In this document: piece by piece, positions 43,152-50,280 of the stretch
How the letters are laid out: each line of letters opens with the position of its first letter
Position numbering within the stretch: the first letter of the stretch is position 1
Assembly: GCF_020829625.1 (NCBI RefSeq)
Contig: NZ_JAIVFX010000001.1
Location: forward strand, 434,001-498,000
DNA: 64,000 nt
From: Nostoc sp. XA010
Lineage (GTDB): Bacteria > Cyanobacteriota > Cyanobacteriia > Cyanobacteriales > Nostocaceae
Direction of reading: 5' to 3'
Position numbers and translations under genes: made by a program
The notes under the pieces: model-generated
Databases searched by the model: none
Told to the model about the DNA's origin: nothing
What the model saw: the letters and a program-made list of their open reading frames with translations, nothing else

Positions 43152-43847
43152 ATGATTATAACTAATTTTAGCAAACAAAGAAATGAATTTAAGGAACCTA
43201 AAGTACTCAAAGCTAAACCACATTGGCAAGGGCAAAATTTGAGCGATGCTCCTGTCAAAACTAAAGATACCAAGACGGAAGATACAGCACCCGATAGTTC
43301 GATTTTAAATAACTTGAATCGTGGTCGAGTTGCTATTTTTATTGATGGCTTAAGCCTATTTCATACAGCGTTACAACTCGGTATAGAAATTGACTACGTT
43401 AAATTGCTTTGTCATTTAACTAACGGTTCAAGACTATTACGTGCTTTCTTTTATACTGGGATTGATGTCACTAATGAAAAGCAACAGGGTTTTTTATTGT
43501 GGATGCGTCGTAATGGCTATCGTGTAGTAGCTAAAGATATCGCGCAACCAGCAGAAAATTTCAAAAAATCAAATCTGAACGTAGAAATTGCTGTAGACAT
43601 GATAACCTTAGCTCCTTATTATGATACTGCGGTTTTAGTCAGTGGCGATGGGGATCTGGCATACGCTGTGAACGCCGTCAGCAGAATGGGGGTTCGGGTA
43701 GAAGTAGTGAGTCTACAAAATACCACTAGTGAAAGCTTGATTGATGTTGCTGATTGCTTTATTGATCTTGATAGTATTAAGATACATATTCAAAAAGATT
43801 CTAATGTTGGCTATAGTTATCGCACGCCCTCAAATTCAAACCTTTAA
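43152..43847 (+). CDS. NYN-domain (LabA/DUF88-like) protein
   Basis: A 231-residue protein with a PIN-like NYN domain at about residues 58-210. Acidic metal-site residues occur in IFIDGLSLFH, NVEIAVDMITL and LVSGDGDLAYAV, the pattern of LabA and related putative RNases. LabA in Synechococcus acts in circadian output; whether this protein does so is unknown. The N-terminal 55 residues are polar and probably disordered. It is transcribed alone. Confidence 0.85.
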   Translation: MIITNFSKQRNEFKEPKVLKAKPHWQGQNLSDAPVKTKDTKTEDTAPDSSILNNLNRGRVAIFIDGLSLFHTALQLGIEIDYVKLLCHLTNGSRLLRAFFYTGIDVTNEKQQGFLLWMRRNGYRVVAKDIAQPAENFKKSNLNVEIAVDMITLAPYYDTAVLVSGDGDLAYAVNAVSRMGVRVEVVSLQNTTSESLIDVADCFIDLDSIKIHIQKDSNVGYSYRTPSNSNL

Positions 43848-43914
43848 AACTGTATTTCAAATTTATCGAAATCTATACTGAGTTATTGGAAGCCTGTAAA
43901 AGTTTTATCAGCTT

Positions 43915-43937
43915 GGGTGGGGTTTTAATCCCCATCC
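43915..43937 (+). terminator. Hairpin after the NYN gene
   Basis: GGGTGGGG and CCCCATCC form an 8-bp stem (one wobble pair) around TTTTAAT, 67 bases after the stop. The T-run is weak. Confidence 0.5.
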
Positions 43938-44058
43938 ATAATCGTCAGATTTCTTAGTACAGCTTGGCATTACTACGAAGTTTTTCATATCTCATAACTA
44001 ATGCGATAAACCACTAGTTTCCAGTTCTATTTGCGTATTTTGCTTGGCCCTAATTGAA

Positions 44059-44769
44059 ATGGATATTTTAATTGTTGAAGATGAACCAGAAATTGCTCAT
44101 TTAATTGAACTCTCTTTAGAAAAAGAAGGATTTTTTTGCCGCACTAGCCGCGATGGCATGAATGCTTTGCGAATGTTTCAAGAGCAACCACCTGATTTAA
44201 TCATTCTAGATTTAATGATTCCTGGTTTGGATGGGTTGGAAGTTTGTGCCAGAATTCGCCAGAAACCAGGTGCAAAAGATCCTTACATTTTAATGCTCAC
44301 GGCTAAGGGTGAGGAAATCGATCGCGTCATTGGTCTGTCTACTGGTGCTGATGATTACATGGTAAAACCCTTTAGCCCCAGAGAGTTAGTAGCTAGGGTG
44401 CGGGCACTATTGCGGCGTAGCCTCCGCCAAGGGGGACAGCATCAAGTCAATCGTACCCAACACTTTATTGTCGATGTAGACCAGCGCACTGCCAGTCGTC
44501 AGATGGATTCTCAAGAAGTTGAAGTTTTGGACTTAACGACCCTAGAATTTAACTTGCTAACTACCTTTGTCAGCAATCCTGGTCGAGTTTGGAATCGCAC
44601 TCAACTAATTGATAAACTTTGGGGAGATAACTTTTTTGGTGATGAACGAGTGGTAGATACTCATGTAGCTCGGTTGCGAAAAAAGATTGAGCCTGATTCG
44701 GCAAATCCTACTTTTATTAAAACTGTTGTTGGGGTGGGCTATAAATTTGAAGATCCTCTGGTAGGGTAA
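44059..44769 (+). CDS. OmpR-family response regulator
   Basis: The receiver domain (residues 1-115) has the acidic pocket EDE (7-9), phosphoacceptor Asp51 (LIILDLMIPGLDG), and Lys in MVKPFSPRE. The C-terminal winged-helix DNA-binding domain (about 135-232) includes LTTLEFNLLTTF and VVDTHVARLRKKIE, with the closing VVGVGYKFE. The start is the ATG at 44059 (MDILIVEDEP). It ends five bases before a histidine kinase, so the pair is cotranscribed. The signal and target genes are unknown. Confidence 0.93.
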   Translation: MDILIVEDEPEIAHLIELSLEKEGFFCRTSRDGMNALRMFQEQPPDLIILDLMIPGLDGLEVCARIRQKPGAKDPYILMLTAKGEEIDRVIGLSTGADDYMVKPFSPRELVARVRALLRRSLRQGGQHQVNRTQHFIVDVDQRTASRQMDSQEVEVLDLTTLEFNLLTTFVSNPGRVWNRTQLIDKLWGDNFFGDERVVDTHVARLRKKIEPDSANPTFIKTVVGVGYKFEDPLVG

Positions 44770-44774
44770 ATCTT

Positions 44775-45863
44775 ATGAAAATGGGGCTGAGAGAGCGCCT
44801 ATTTCTCTCCCACTTAGTAGTAATGCTTGTGGGGGTAGCTAGTCTGGTGAGCATCAGCAAAATCTCTTCCCCTCGGTTGTTTGTCTTGCATTTGGAACGA
44901 TTAGAAAATCGGGGGTTTGACTTAATCAATATCCGTACTGAATTGGTTACAGGATTTGAATTTGCTTGGCAGCGAAGCACTATTTGGTCAGTTTTAGTCG
45001 GCACCACCGCCGCCGGAGGATTGAGTTACTGGGTGTCTAGAAGGATTATGCGGCGGTTGACCGAGATGGAACAAATCACCCAAAAATTTGCTGCTGGTCA
45101 GATGGATGCACGACTACCGATGTCTGACATTCCAGAACTTAATGGATTGGGTACTAGTTTCAACCGGATGGCAGCCAGTTTAGAAGGGGTAGAAGCGCGG
45201 CGGCGAGAAGTGATTGGAGACATGACCCATGAATTACGGACACCGTTAACAGTGGTGCGCGGTTACTTGGAAGAACTGGCTGATGGGGAAATTGAAGCGT
45301 CTCCTGAAATTTATCGGCGTTTAGCTAAAGAAACTAGGCGCTTAGAGCGGTTGGTGAATGATTTACAAGAACTGTCTAAAGCAGAAGCTGGTTATTTGCC
45401 AATTAATATACAACGGGTAAATCTGCGTCCGTTGTTAGAGTCATTAGTGGAGAAATTCACCGACCAGCTGTTGGAGGATGGGCCAGTTCTGGTATTGCAA
45501 TGTCCATCTGTGCTACCTCCTGTATTGGCAGATATTGACCGCACAGAACAGGTGTTGGTTAATTTGCTGGGTAATGCGGTGCGTTACACGAATGAAGGTT
45601 CAATTACCATTCGTGCTGGAACTGAAGCATCTCAACTCTGGATTGCGGTTATGGATACAGGTATTGGTATCGCTCCAGAAAACTTGCCCCATGTATTTGA
45701 GCGCTTCTGGCGAGCCGATCAGTCGCGCGATCGCCATTCGGGAGGTACTGGTATTGGCTTAACTATTTCCCGTCGTTTGATTGAACTACAAGGCGGTCAG
45801 ATTCAGATAGAAAGCGAGTTGGGAGTTGGCAGTACGTTTCGGTTTTTTCTGCCTTTAGCTTGA
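44775..45863 (+). CDS. Sensor histidine kinase, BaeS-like
   Basis: A 362-residue membrane kinase with two transmembrane helices (about residues 10-27 and 68-88) around a short 40-residue periplasmic loop, then HAMP (89-142), HisKA with GDMTHELRTPL (His152), and HATPase with LLGNAVRYTNEG, VMDTGIGI, FERFWRADQSRDRHSGG and GIGLTISRRL. It should phosphorylate the regulator encoded just upstream. The very small external loop suggests that it senses membrane or envelope stress rather than binding a large ligand. Confidence 0.93.
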   Translation: MKMGLRERLFLSHLVVMLVGVASLVSISKISSPRLFVLHLERLENRGFDLINIRTELVTGFEFAWQRSTIWSVLVGTTAAGGLSYWVSRRIMRRLTEMEQITQKFAAGQMDARLPMSDIPELNGLGTSFNRMAASLEGVEARRREVIGDMTHELRTPLTVVRGYLEELADGEIEASPEIYRRLAKETRRLERLVNDLQELSKAEAGYLPINIQRVNLRPLLESLVEKFTDQLLEDGPVLVLQCPSVLPPVLADIDRTEQVLVNLLGNAVRYTNEGSITIRAGTEASQLWIAVMDTGIGIAPENLPHVFERFWRADQSRDRHSGGTGIGLTISRRLIELQGGQIQIESELGVGSTFRFFLPLA

Positions 45864-45984
45864 GATAAAGGATTGACACAATGTAGTCACTGCTGTGTCA
45901 TACCCAATTGCTAATTTGAAAGTATCCAAAGTCTTTGTTTTTTGATGAATGCTGAGATTTTGGAAGTGCATAGAGTATAATATT

Positions 45985-46086
45985 ATGTCTACTTTTATTT
46001 TGGCTGCTTTTTTGGTTAGTTTAGTCAGTGCTTCGGGTTATGCTGCGATCGCCTACCTATTCCCTCAAAATCGTTCCCAAGACTGA
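45985..46086 (+). CDS. Possible 33-residue single-helix membrane peptide
   Basis: A short frame from ATG 45985 encodes MSTFILAAFLVSLVSASGY, then AAIAYLFPQNRSQD. It has one hydrophobic helix and a polar tail, the shape of the small photosynthetic or NDH-1 subunits of cyanobacteria, but it does not match PetL, PetM, PetN, PsbM, PsbT or PsaM as I know them. No strong ribosome site is visible. Function unassigned. It stands alone between the histidine kinase and a barrel protein. Confidence 0.45.
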   Translation: MSTFILAAFLVSLVSASGYAAIAYLFPQNRSQD

Positions 46087-46262
46087 CCAAATAACAATCT
46101 CTTGCTATTCAAGCTTAAAGAGCGATTGCCAAAATTAAGCAATAAATTTACGGCTCTTGGTTCAATGTCTATATATCAATGGTTATCAAGCACTGACCAT
46201 CAATAACGCAGCTTAATGATACAGCTTAATACATTGAACTGGGGCTGGAATTAAAAGATAAC

Positions 46263-46442
46263 TTGAATACATTTACGAGCGGAACCTACAGCGATTTATG
46301 GCAGAGACTCAGCTTGAGTAAGACTTGGACAAACATTAGTACTACTCCTGCTGCTGTGACTGACCAAGATTCTAACGTTTATAACGGAATGAATTCCACT
46401 TACAATTCGAGTCTCAATGGTATTACCTTAACGCATAACTAA
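46263..46442 (+). pseudogene. Possible gene fragment, 59 residues
   Basis: From about 46224 to 46442 one frame is free of stops and reads like protein (SGTYSDLWQRLSLSKTW, NVYNGMNSTYNSSLNG), polar and Ser/Thr/Asn-rich. A TTG at 46263 is the only possible start and has no ribosome site; no ATG begins it. It may be the 3' remnant of a lost larger gene, perhaps a surface protein. Not recognised. Confidence 0.3.
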
Positions 46443-46508
46443 TCTAGTAATTACTGTGGTCAAAATGATGAAAGAATTGAAGCGAACGCAAAGTAAAAAC
46501 TAATGCGA

Positions 46509-48017
46509 TTAAAATCGCTGACCTGTGGTAACTTCAAATCTAACTTCTCCTTGGTTGCTAATTCCTAAGTCGCCTCGAATCAGCCCAAAAGATGACTTGA
46601 ATCGCAATCCTAATCCGTAACCAAAGCCACTTCCAGGTTTATCTCGCAGCACTCCTGGTTCTCCTAATACGGTTTCGCTAGACCCGAAATCTGAGGCGAG
46701 GTCAGTAAAGAGAACTCCTCCGATTGACTGTAAAATTGGAAAACGATATTCAACAGAAGCTAAACCATAACTGCGACCACTTGCAACTTTACCATAACCG
46801 TAACCTCTGACAGAATCTAGCCCACCAATATTAAAAGCATCAGCTGGTGGAAAGTCTCCAATAGTCGTACCAATTTGTAAATTAATCGCCAACATTTCTG
46901 GATTGTCAGTTAGCCGACCATTCCCTATCCAACTGACTGGTAAATACTGAATATAGTCTCCCTGTAGGCGGTTGCTGGAAATATTACCCAGTCCAATGGG
47001 AATCGCTTGTTCTGTGCTAAGGGTGAGGATTGATCCTTGAGTGGGATTGTCTCGGCGATCGCGTTGATCTCTGGATACAGCAAATGATACTGTAAATAGA
47101 TCATCAATGCCAGTACCGCTCACAGATAGGGGACTCCCTAATCTATCCACTTGTACAACGTTATATTCTAGATCGCGTAGGCTAATCCGAGTATAGTTGA
47201 GAGCCACTGATGTATCCCACTCATCAAAAGCTCCTAAAAGTCTCACAGAGCCACCAAACCTTCCCTCTCGCACTTTGTTGCCGTTAGACAATCTGATATC
47301 TTCGTTGAAGGTTCCTGATATATTTCGACTACGAAAACCTCTAATGCTATAGCCTAAGCGGTTTGGTTCTCCAGGACGATAACGACTAGTGAATTGACCA
47401 TCAAACTGGATATCTTCACTGCTCAACTGCACAGTTGTATCTAATTTATCGTTAAGACCGCTAATATTTGCATCTCTGTAACCCACTCGCCCGTATAGCC
47501 CAACATCATCGTTATTTCCGCCTCCTAAGATTAGAGAAGGGAAGCCACGCTCTTTGATTTTGTAGATAATTTTAATACTAGAAGCATCTTCTTCTCGATC
47601 AACGTTTACTTGATTAAATGACTCTAATCTCCTCAATCGTTGCAAGTCTGTTTGAAGTAAATCTTCACGGAATACCTGACCAGGTTTGAGCCTCAGCAGA
47701 CTAATGATAAAATCTGTCTGAGTCCGCCCTTTGATTGGCTGACCTTTATCATCAAGCAACTCACCTTTGTCATTAACAAAACGAATTTGGATGTCTTTGA
47801 CAACTTTTTGGGAAAATTCAAGAGTTTGGTTATGTCCTGAAGTTGCTCCTATATAATTACCATATTTGGCATACTCTCCTATATGGATCGTAGCTTCCGG
47901 GGTAGCAATACCACTAGATTCATCCTGAGTAGAAGATTGCGAGTCTGCAAGGGCCTCTAGATTTTTCCCACCCACTAACATTACTGCGATCGCAATTACA
48001 GTTATTTGAACTCGCAT
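46509..48017 (-). CDS. Short Omp85/BamA-TamA-type outer-membrane protein
   Basis: A 502-residue protein with a signal peptide (VIAIAVMLVGGKNLEALA), one recognisable POTRA domain (about 76-155, including LLRLKPGQVFREDLLQTDL and IKIIYKIKERG) and a C-terminal 16-strand beta-barrel (about 160-502). The barrel has the family hallmark GGLDSVRGYGYG (about residue 400) and ends in a terminal Phe (TGQRF) as barrel proteins do. Cyanobacterial Omp85 proteins usually have three POTRA domains and more than 650 residues, so this is a reduced paralog, perhaps a TamA- or TpsB-like exporter. Confidence 0.85.
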   Translation of the reverse strand: MRVQITVIAIAVMLVGGKNLEALADSQSSTQDESSGIATPEATIHIGEYAKYGNYIGATSGHNQTLEFSQKVVKDIQIRFVNDKGELLDDKGQPIKGRTQTDFIISLLRLKPGQVFREDLLQTDLQRLRRLESFNQVNVDREEDASSIKIIYKIKERGFPSLILGGGNNDDVGLYGRVGYRDANISGLNDKLDTTVQLSSEDIQFDGQFTSRYRPGEPNRLGYSIRGFRSRNISGTFNEDIRLSNGNKVREGRFGGSVRLLGAFDEWDTSVALNYTRISLRDLEYNVVQVDRLGSPLSVSGTGIDDLFTVSFAVSRDQRDRRDNPTQGSILTLSTEQAIPIGLGNISSNRLQGDYIQYLPVSWIGNGRLTDNPEMLAINLQIGTTIGDFPPADAFNIGGLDSVRGYGYGKVASGRSYGLASVEYRFPILQSIGGVLFTDLASDFGSSETVLGEPGVLRDKPGSGFGYGLGLRFKSSFGLIRGDLGISNQGEVRFEVTTGQRF

Positions 48018-48562
48018 ATTGAAAATTCGTTAGTGTTATTAAGTTTACCACGTCGAGCGGATGTCTTGTGCGTAAGTTCTATATGAACCTTGCTATTGGG
48101 TATCCCAAAATTCGCTTGTTTGCGCCAGTACTTAGTATAAACTGTCAGACTGTTTTCTGCGATTGCTCAAGTTGATAAAGTCCTCAAAGGTTTAGAAGTT
48201 GCGCTGCTACCAGAAAAAGGTATAGTCTGGAAAATAGAACTTATTCCCGAATATTATGAAAGACAAATACTCAGGTTTTAAGCTCTTATTTGGCTTTTTT
48301 ATATATAATTACAATGGATAATTATCTACTAAATCCACTTACGAATAAAAAACAACGAAAGAAAATCCTAAACAATAAATGCGTAGATAGTTGACCTCTG
48401 GGAATTGATATCTACAGGTTTGACAACATATTAAAAGGATTTTGAAAAAATCAGGCAATAGGAAAAGCTATTCGCTAGAAAGTTTGATACAAGGAAAGAC
48501 TCGGATATATTAGATATGATAGACAAAATGATATTATTAAGTGAATAGTAAATTATACAAGT
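48018..48562. other. Intergenic stretch with a possible gene remnant
   Basis: About 545 bases. A short plus-strand frame near 48165-48283 reads AQVDKVLKGLEVALLPEK then GIVWKIELIPEYYERQI and ends in TAA, without a usable start; it may be a remnant of a lost gene. The rest is A+T-rich, with the promoter of the oxidoreductase gene expected near 48520. Confidence 0.35.
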
Positions 48563-49678
48563 ATGAGAGTAAATAATGATATGATTGGGATTGCGATCGC
48601 AGGCACTGGATTTGGTCAAAAAGTCCACATTCCTGGATTCCAAGCACATCCTCAAACTGAGGTAGTTGCTGTTTATCACCGAGATATAAATAAAGCTAAA
48701 GCTATAGCAGAATCCCATAATATCCCCCATGCCTCCGACTCACTGGCAGATATTGTGGCATTGCCAGAAGTGCAAGCAGTTAGCATCTCTACACCACCAT
48801 TTTTGCATTATGAAATGGCAAAAACTGTATTGCAAGCTGGGAAACATTTATTACTAGAAAAACCGACAACTTTAAATGCAGTTGAGGCTAAAGAACTTTA
48901 TCGGTTAGCTAAAGAAAAAAGCGTTATTGCATCTGTAGACTTTGAATTTCGCTTTGTACCAGGATGGCAGTTGTTTGCTGAATTATTGTCAGAAGATTAT
49001 GTGGGTGAGTTGCGCCTAATTAAAATTGATTGGTTGGGTTCTTCTCGTGCTGATACTTCACGCCCTTGGAATTGGTATTCTGATAAGGAGAAAGGAGGCG
49101 GTGCATTGGGATCTTTGGGTTCCCACGCTTTCGATTATATTCACTGGTTATTCGGCCCAGTCCGTAGATTAAACGCCCATTTAACTACTGCTATTCCTAC
49201 ACGAGTTGACCCTGTTAGTGGGGAATCCAAACCAGTGGATACAGATGACAACTGTATATTGACGCTGGAATTAGCAGATGGTACACCTTGCCAACTCTCT
49301 ATCAGTGCAGTGGTTCATGCATCAAGAACCCATTGGGTAGAAGTATATGGCGATCGCGGTACATTAATTGTGGGTAGTGAAAATCAAAAGGATTACATAC
49401 ATGGTTTTCGTGTTTGGGGTTCGCAGGTAGGTAAACCCCTAACGGAAATAGAAATACCGAATCGGTTACTTTTTCCGAAAAATTATGCTGATGGGCGCAT
49501 TTCGGCATTTATCCGCGTAGTAGACCAATGGGTACAAGGAATTGACCACAATCAGGAAATTACACCATCGCTGCGAGAAGGAATTTATTCTCAGTTGTTG
49601 ATGGATTTATCTCATGAATCGCATCAAAAATCAAGTTGGGTAGATGTTCCAAGCTTGGAAGAATTTCTTATCAACTAG
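48563..49678 (+). CDS. Gfo/Idh/MocA-family oxidoreductase
   Basis: A 371-residue NAD(P)-dependent oxidoreductase. The N-terminal Rossmann domain has IAIAGTGFGQKVHIPGFQ, VSISTPPFLHYEMA and LLLEKPTT, where Lys of EKP is catalytic; the C-terminal alpha/beta domain has GGGALGSLGSHAFDYIHWL, with the usual His. Substrates in the family are sugars, inositol, biliverdin and similar; none is favoured here. An HNH gene starts seven bases after the stop. Confidence 0.9.
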   Translation: MRVNNDMIGIAIAGTGFGQKVHIPGFQAHPQTEVVAVYHRDINKAKAIAESHNIPHASDSLADIVALPEVQAVSISTPPFLHYEMAKTVLQAGKHLLLEKPTTLNAVEAKELYRLAKEKSVIASVDFEFRFVPGWQLFAELLSEDYVGELRLIKIDWLGSSRADTSRPWNWYSDKEKGGGALGSLGSHAFDYIHWLFGPVRRLNAHLTTAIPTRVDPVSGESKPVDTDDNCILTLELADGTPCQLSISAVVHASRTHWVEVYGDRGTLIVGSENQKDYIHGFRVWGSQVGKPLTEIEIPNRLLFPKNYADGRISAFIRVVDQWVQGIDHNQEITPSLREGIYSQLLMDLSHESHQKSSWVDVPSLEEFLIN

Positions 49679-49685
49679 AAATAAA

Positions 49686-49931
49686 ATGAGCAAAACTCCC
49701 CGCATTCGTATCCCGCCGGAAGTCAAGAAATATGTTTTTCAACGTGACAAATACCAATGCCAAAGCTGCGGTAAAACTACTGGAGAAACTAACCTCAGTA
49801 TCGACCATATTATTCCCCTCGCGCGTGGCGGTCAAAACGATATCAGCAATTTACAAACTCTCTGCTTTACCTGCAATCAGCAGAAAACTGATAATATTGA
49901 TCCACGTTTCCGGCGATATTTTCAACTTTAA
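49686..49931 (+). CDS. Small HNH endonuclease
   Basis: An 81-residue HNH nuclease with RDKYQCQSCGKTTGE, SIDHIIPLARGGQNDISN and LCFTCNQQKTDN. The two CxxC pairs bind structural zinc and the DH...N residues form the metal-dependent active site. It is intact, unlike the HNH gene at 21215. The ATG at 49686 gives the usual length; upstream in-frame codons overlap the preceding gene. Possible roles include defence or DNA processing; it is not part of a visible system. Confidence 0.85.
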   Translation: MSKTPRIRIPPEVKKYVFQRDKYQCQSCGKTTGETNLSIDHIIPLARGGQNDISNLQTLCFTCNQQKTDNIDPRFRRYFQL

Positions 49932-49942
49932 GTTACGATAGT

Positions 49943-50212
49943 ATGGGCTATTCGTTTTTCATTTCTATGCATCAAAATCACAATAGCAATTCCCGGAAAT
50001 TCCTCAACATTAAAACTACAATTTTCTACCTCTTCACTGCCATAGCTATTTTAGTAGTAGCCTTTCCTTGGTTATATGAGATGAAAACTAAAGCTGGGAT
50101 CGATATATCACGTAAACGTCATGCAGGAACATTTTTTGAGAAACATACTCACGGACTCTTCAGGTGTGAGTGGCTTTATCCCTACCATTGCGATCGCTCT
50201 CAGATGAAGTAA
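49943..50212 (+). CDS. Hypothetical small membrane protein
   Basis: An 89-residue frame with one hydrophobic helix (TIFYLFTAIAILVVAFPWLY, residues 25-44) and a basic, His-rich tail (SRKRHAGTFFEKHTHGL). An alternative start is ATG 49967. No family is recognised. It follows the HNH gene by 12 bases and ends before a hairpin. Confidence 0.45.
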   Translation: MGYSFFISMHQNHNSNSRKFLNIKTTIFYLFTAIAILVVAFPWLYEMKTKAGIDISRKRHAGTFFEKHTHGLFRCEWLYPYHCDRSQMK

Positions 50213-50227
50213 AGGAAATCAAAATAA

Positions 50228-50247
50228 AAGGGGAAATTTTTCCCCTT
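50228..50247. terminator. Hairpin between convergent genes
   Basis: AAGGGGAAA and TTTCCCCTT form a short stem, with T-rich sequence on both sides. It stands between the small membrane protein and the minus-strand GH57 gene and may serve both. Confidence 0.6.
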
Positions 50248-50280
50248 CTCTCTGTGTGAAATTTTTATCCTACCGTACAT

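Noticed and set aside
48431..48730. 99-residue minus-strand frame at the start of the Gfo/Idh gene
   Set aside because: Half is the antisense of the oxidoreductase and the rest is A+T-rich with odd composition.
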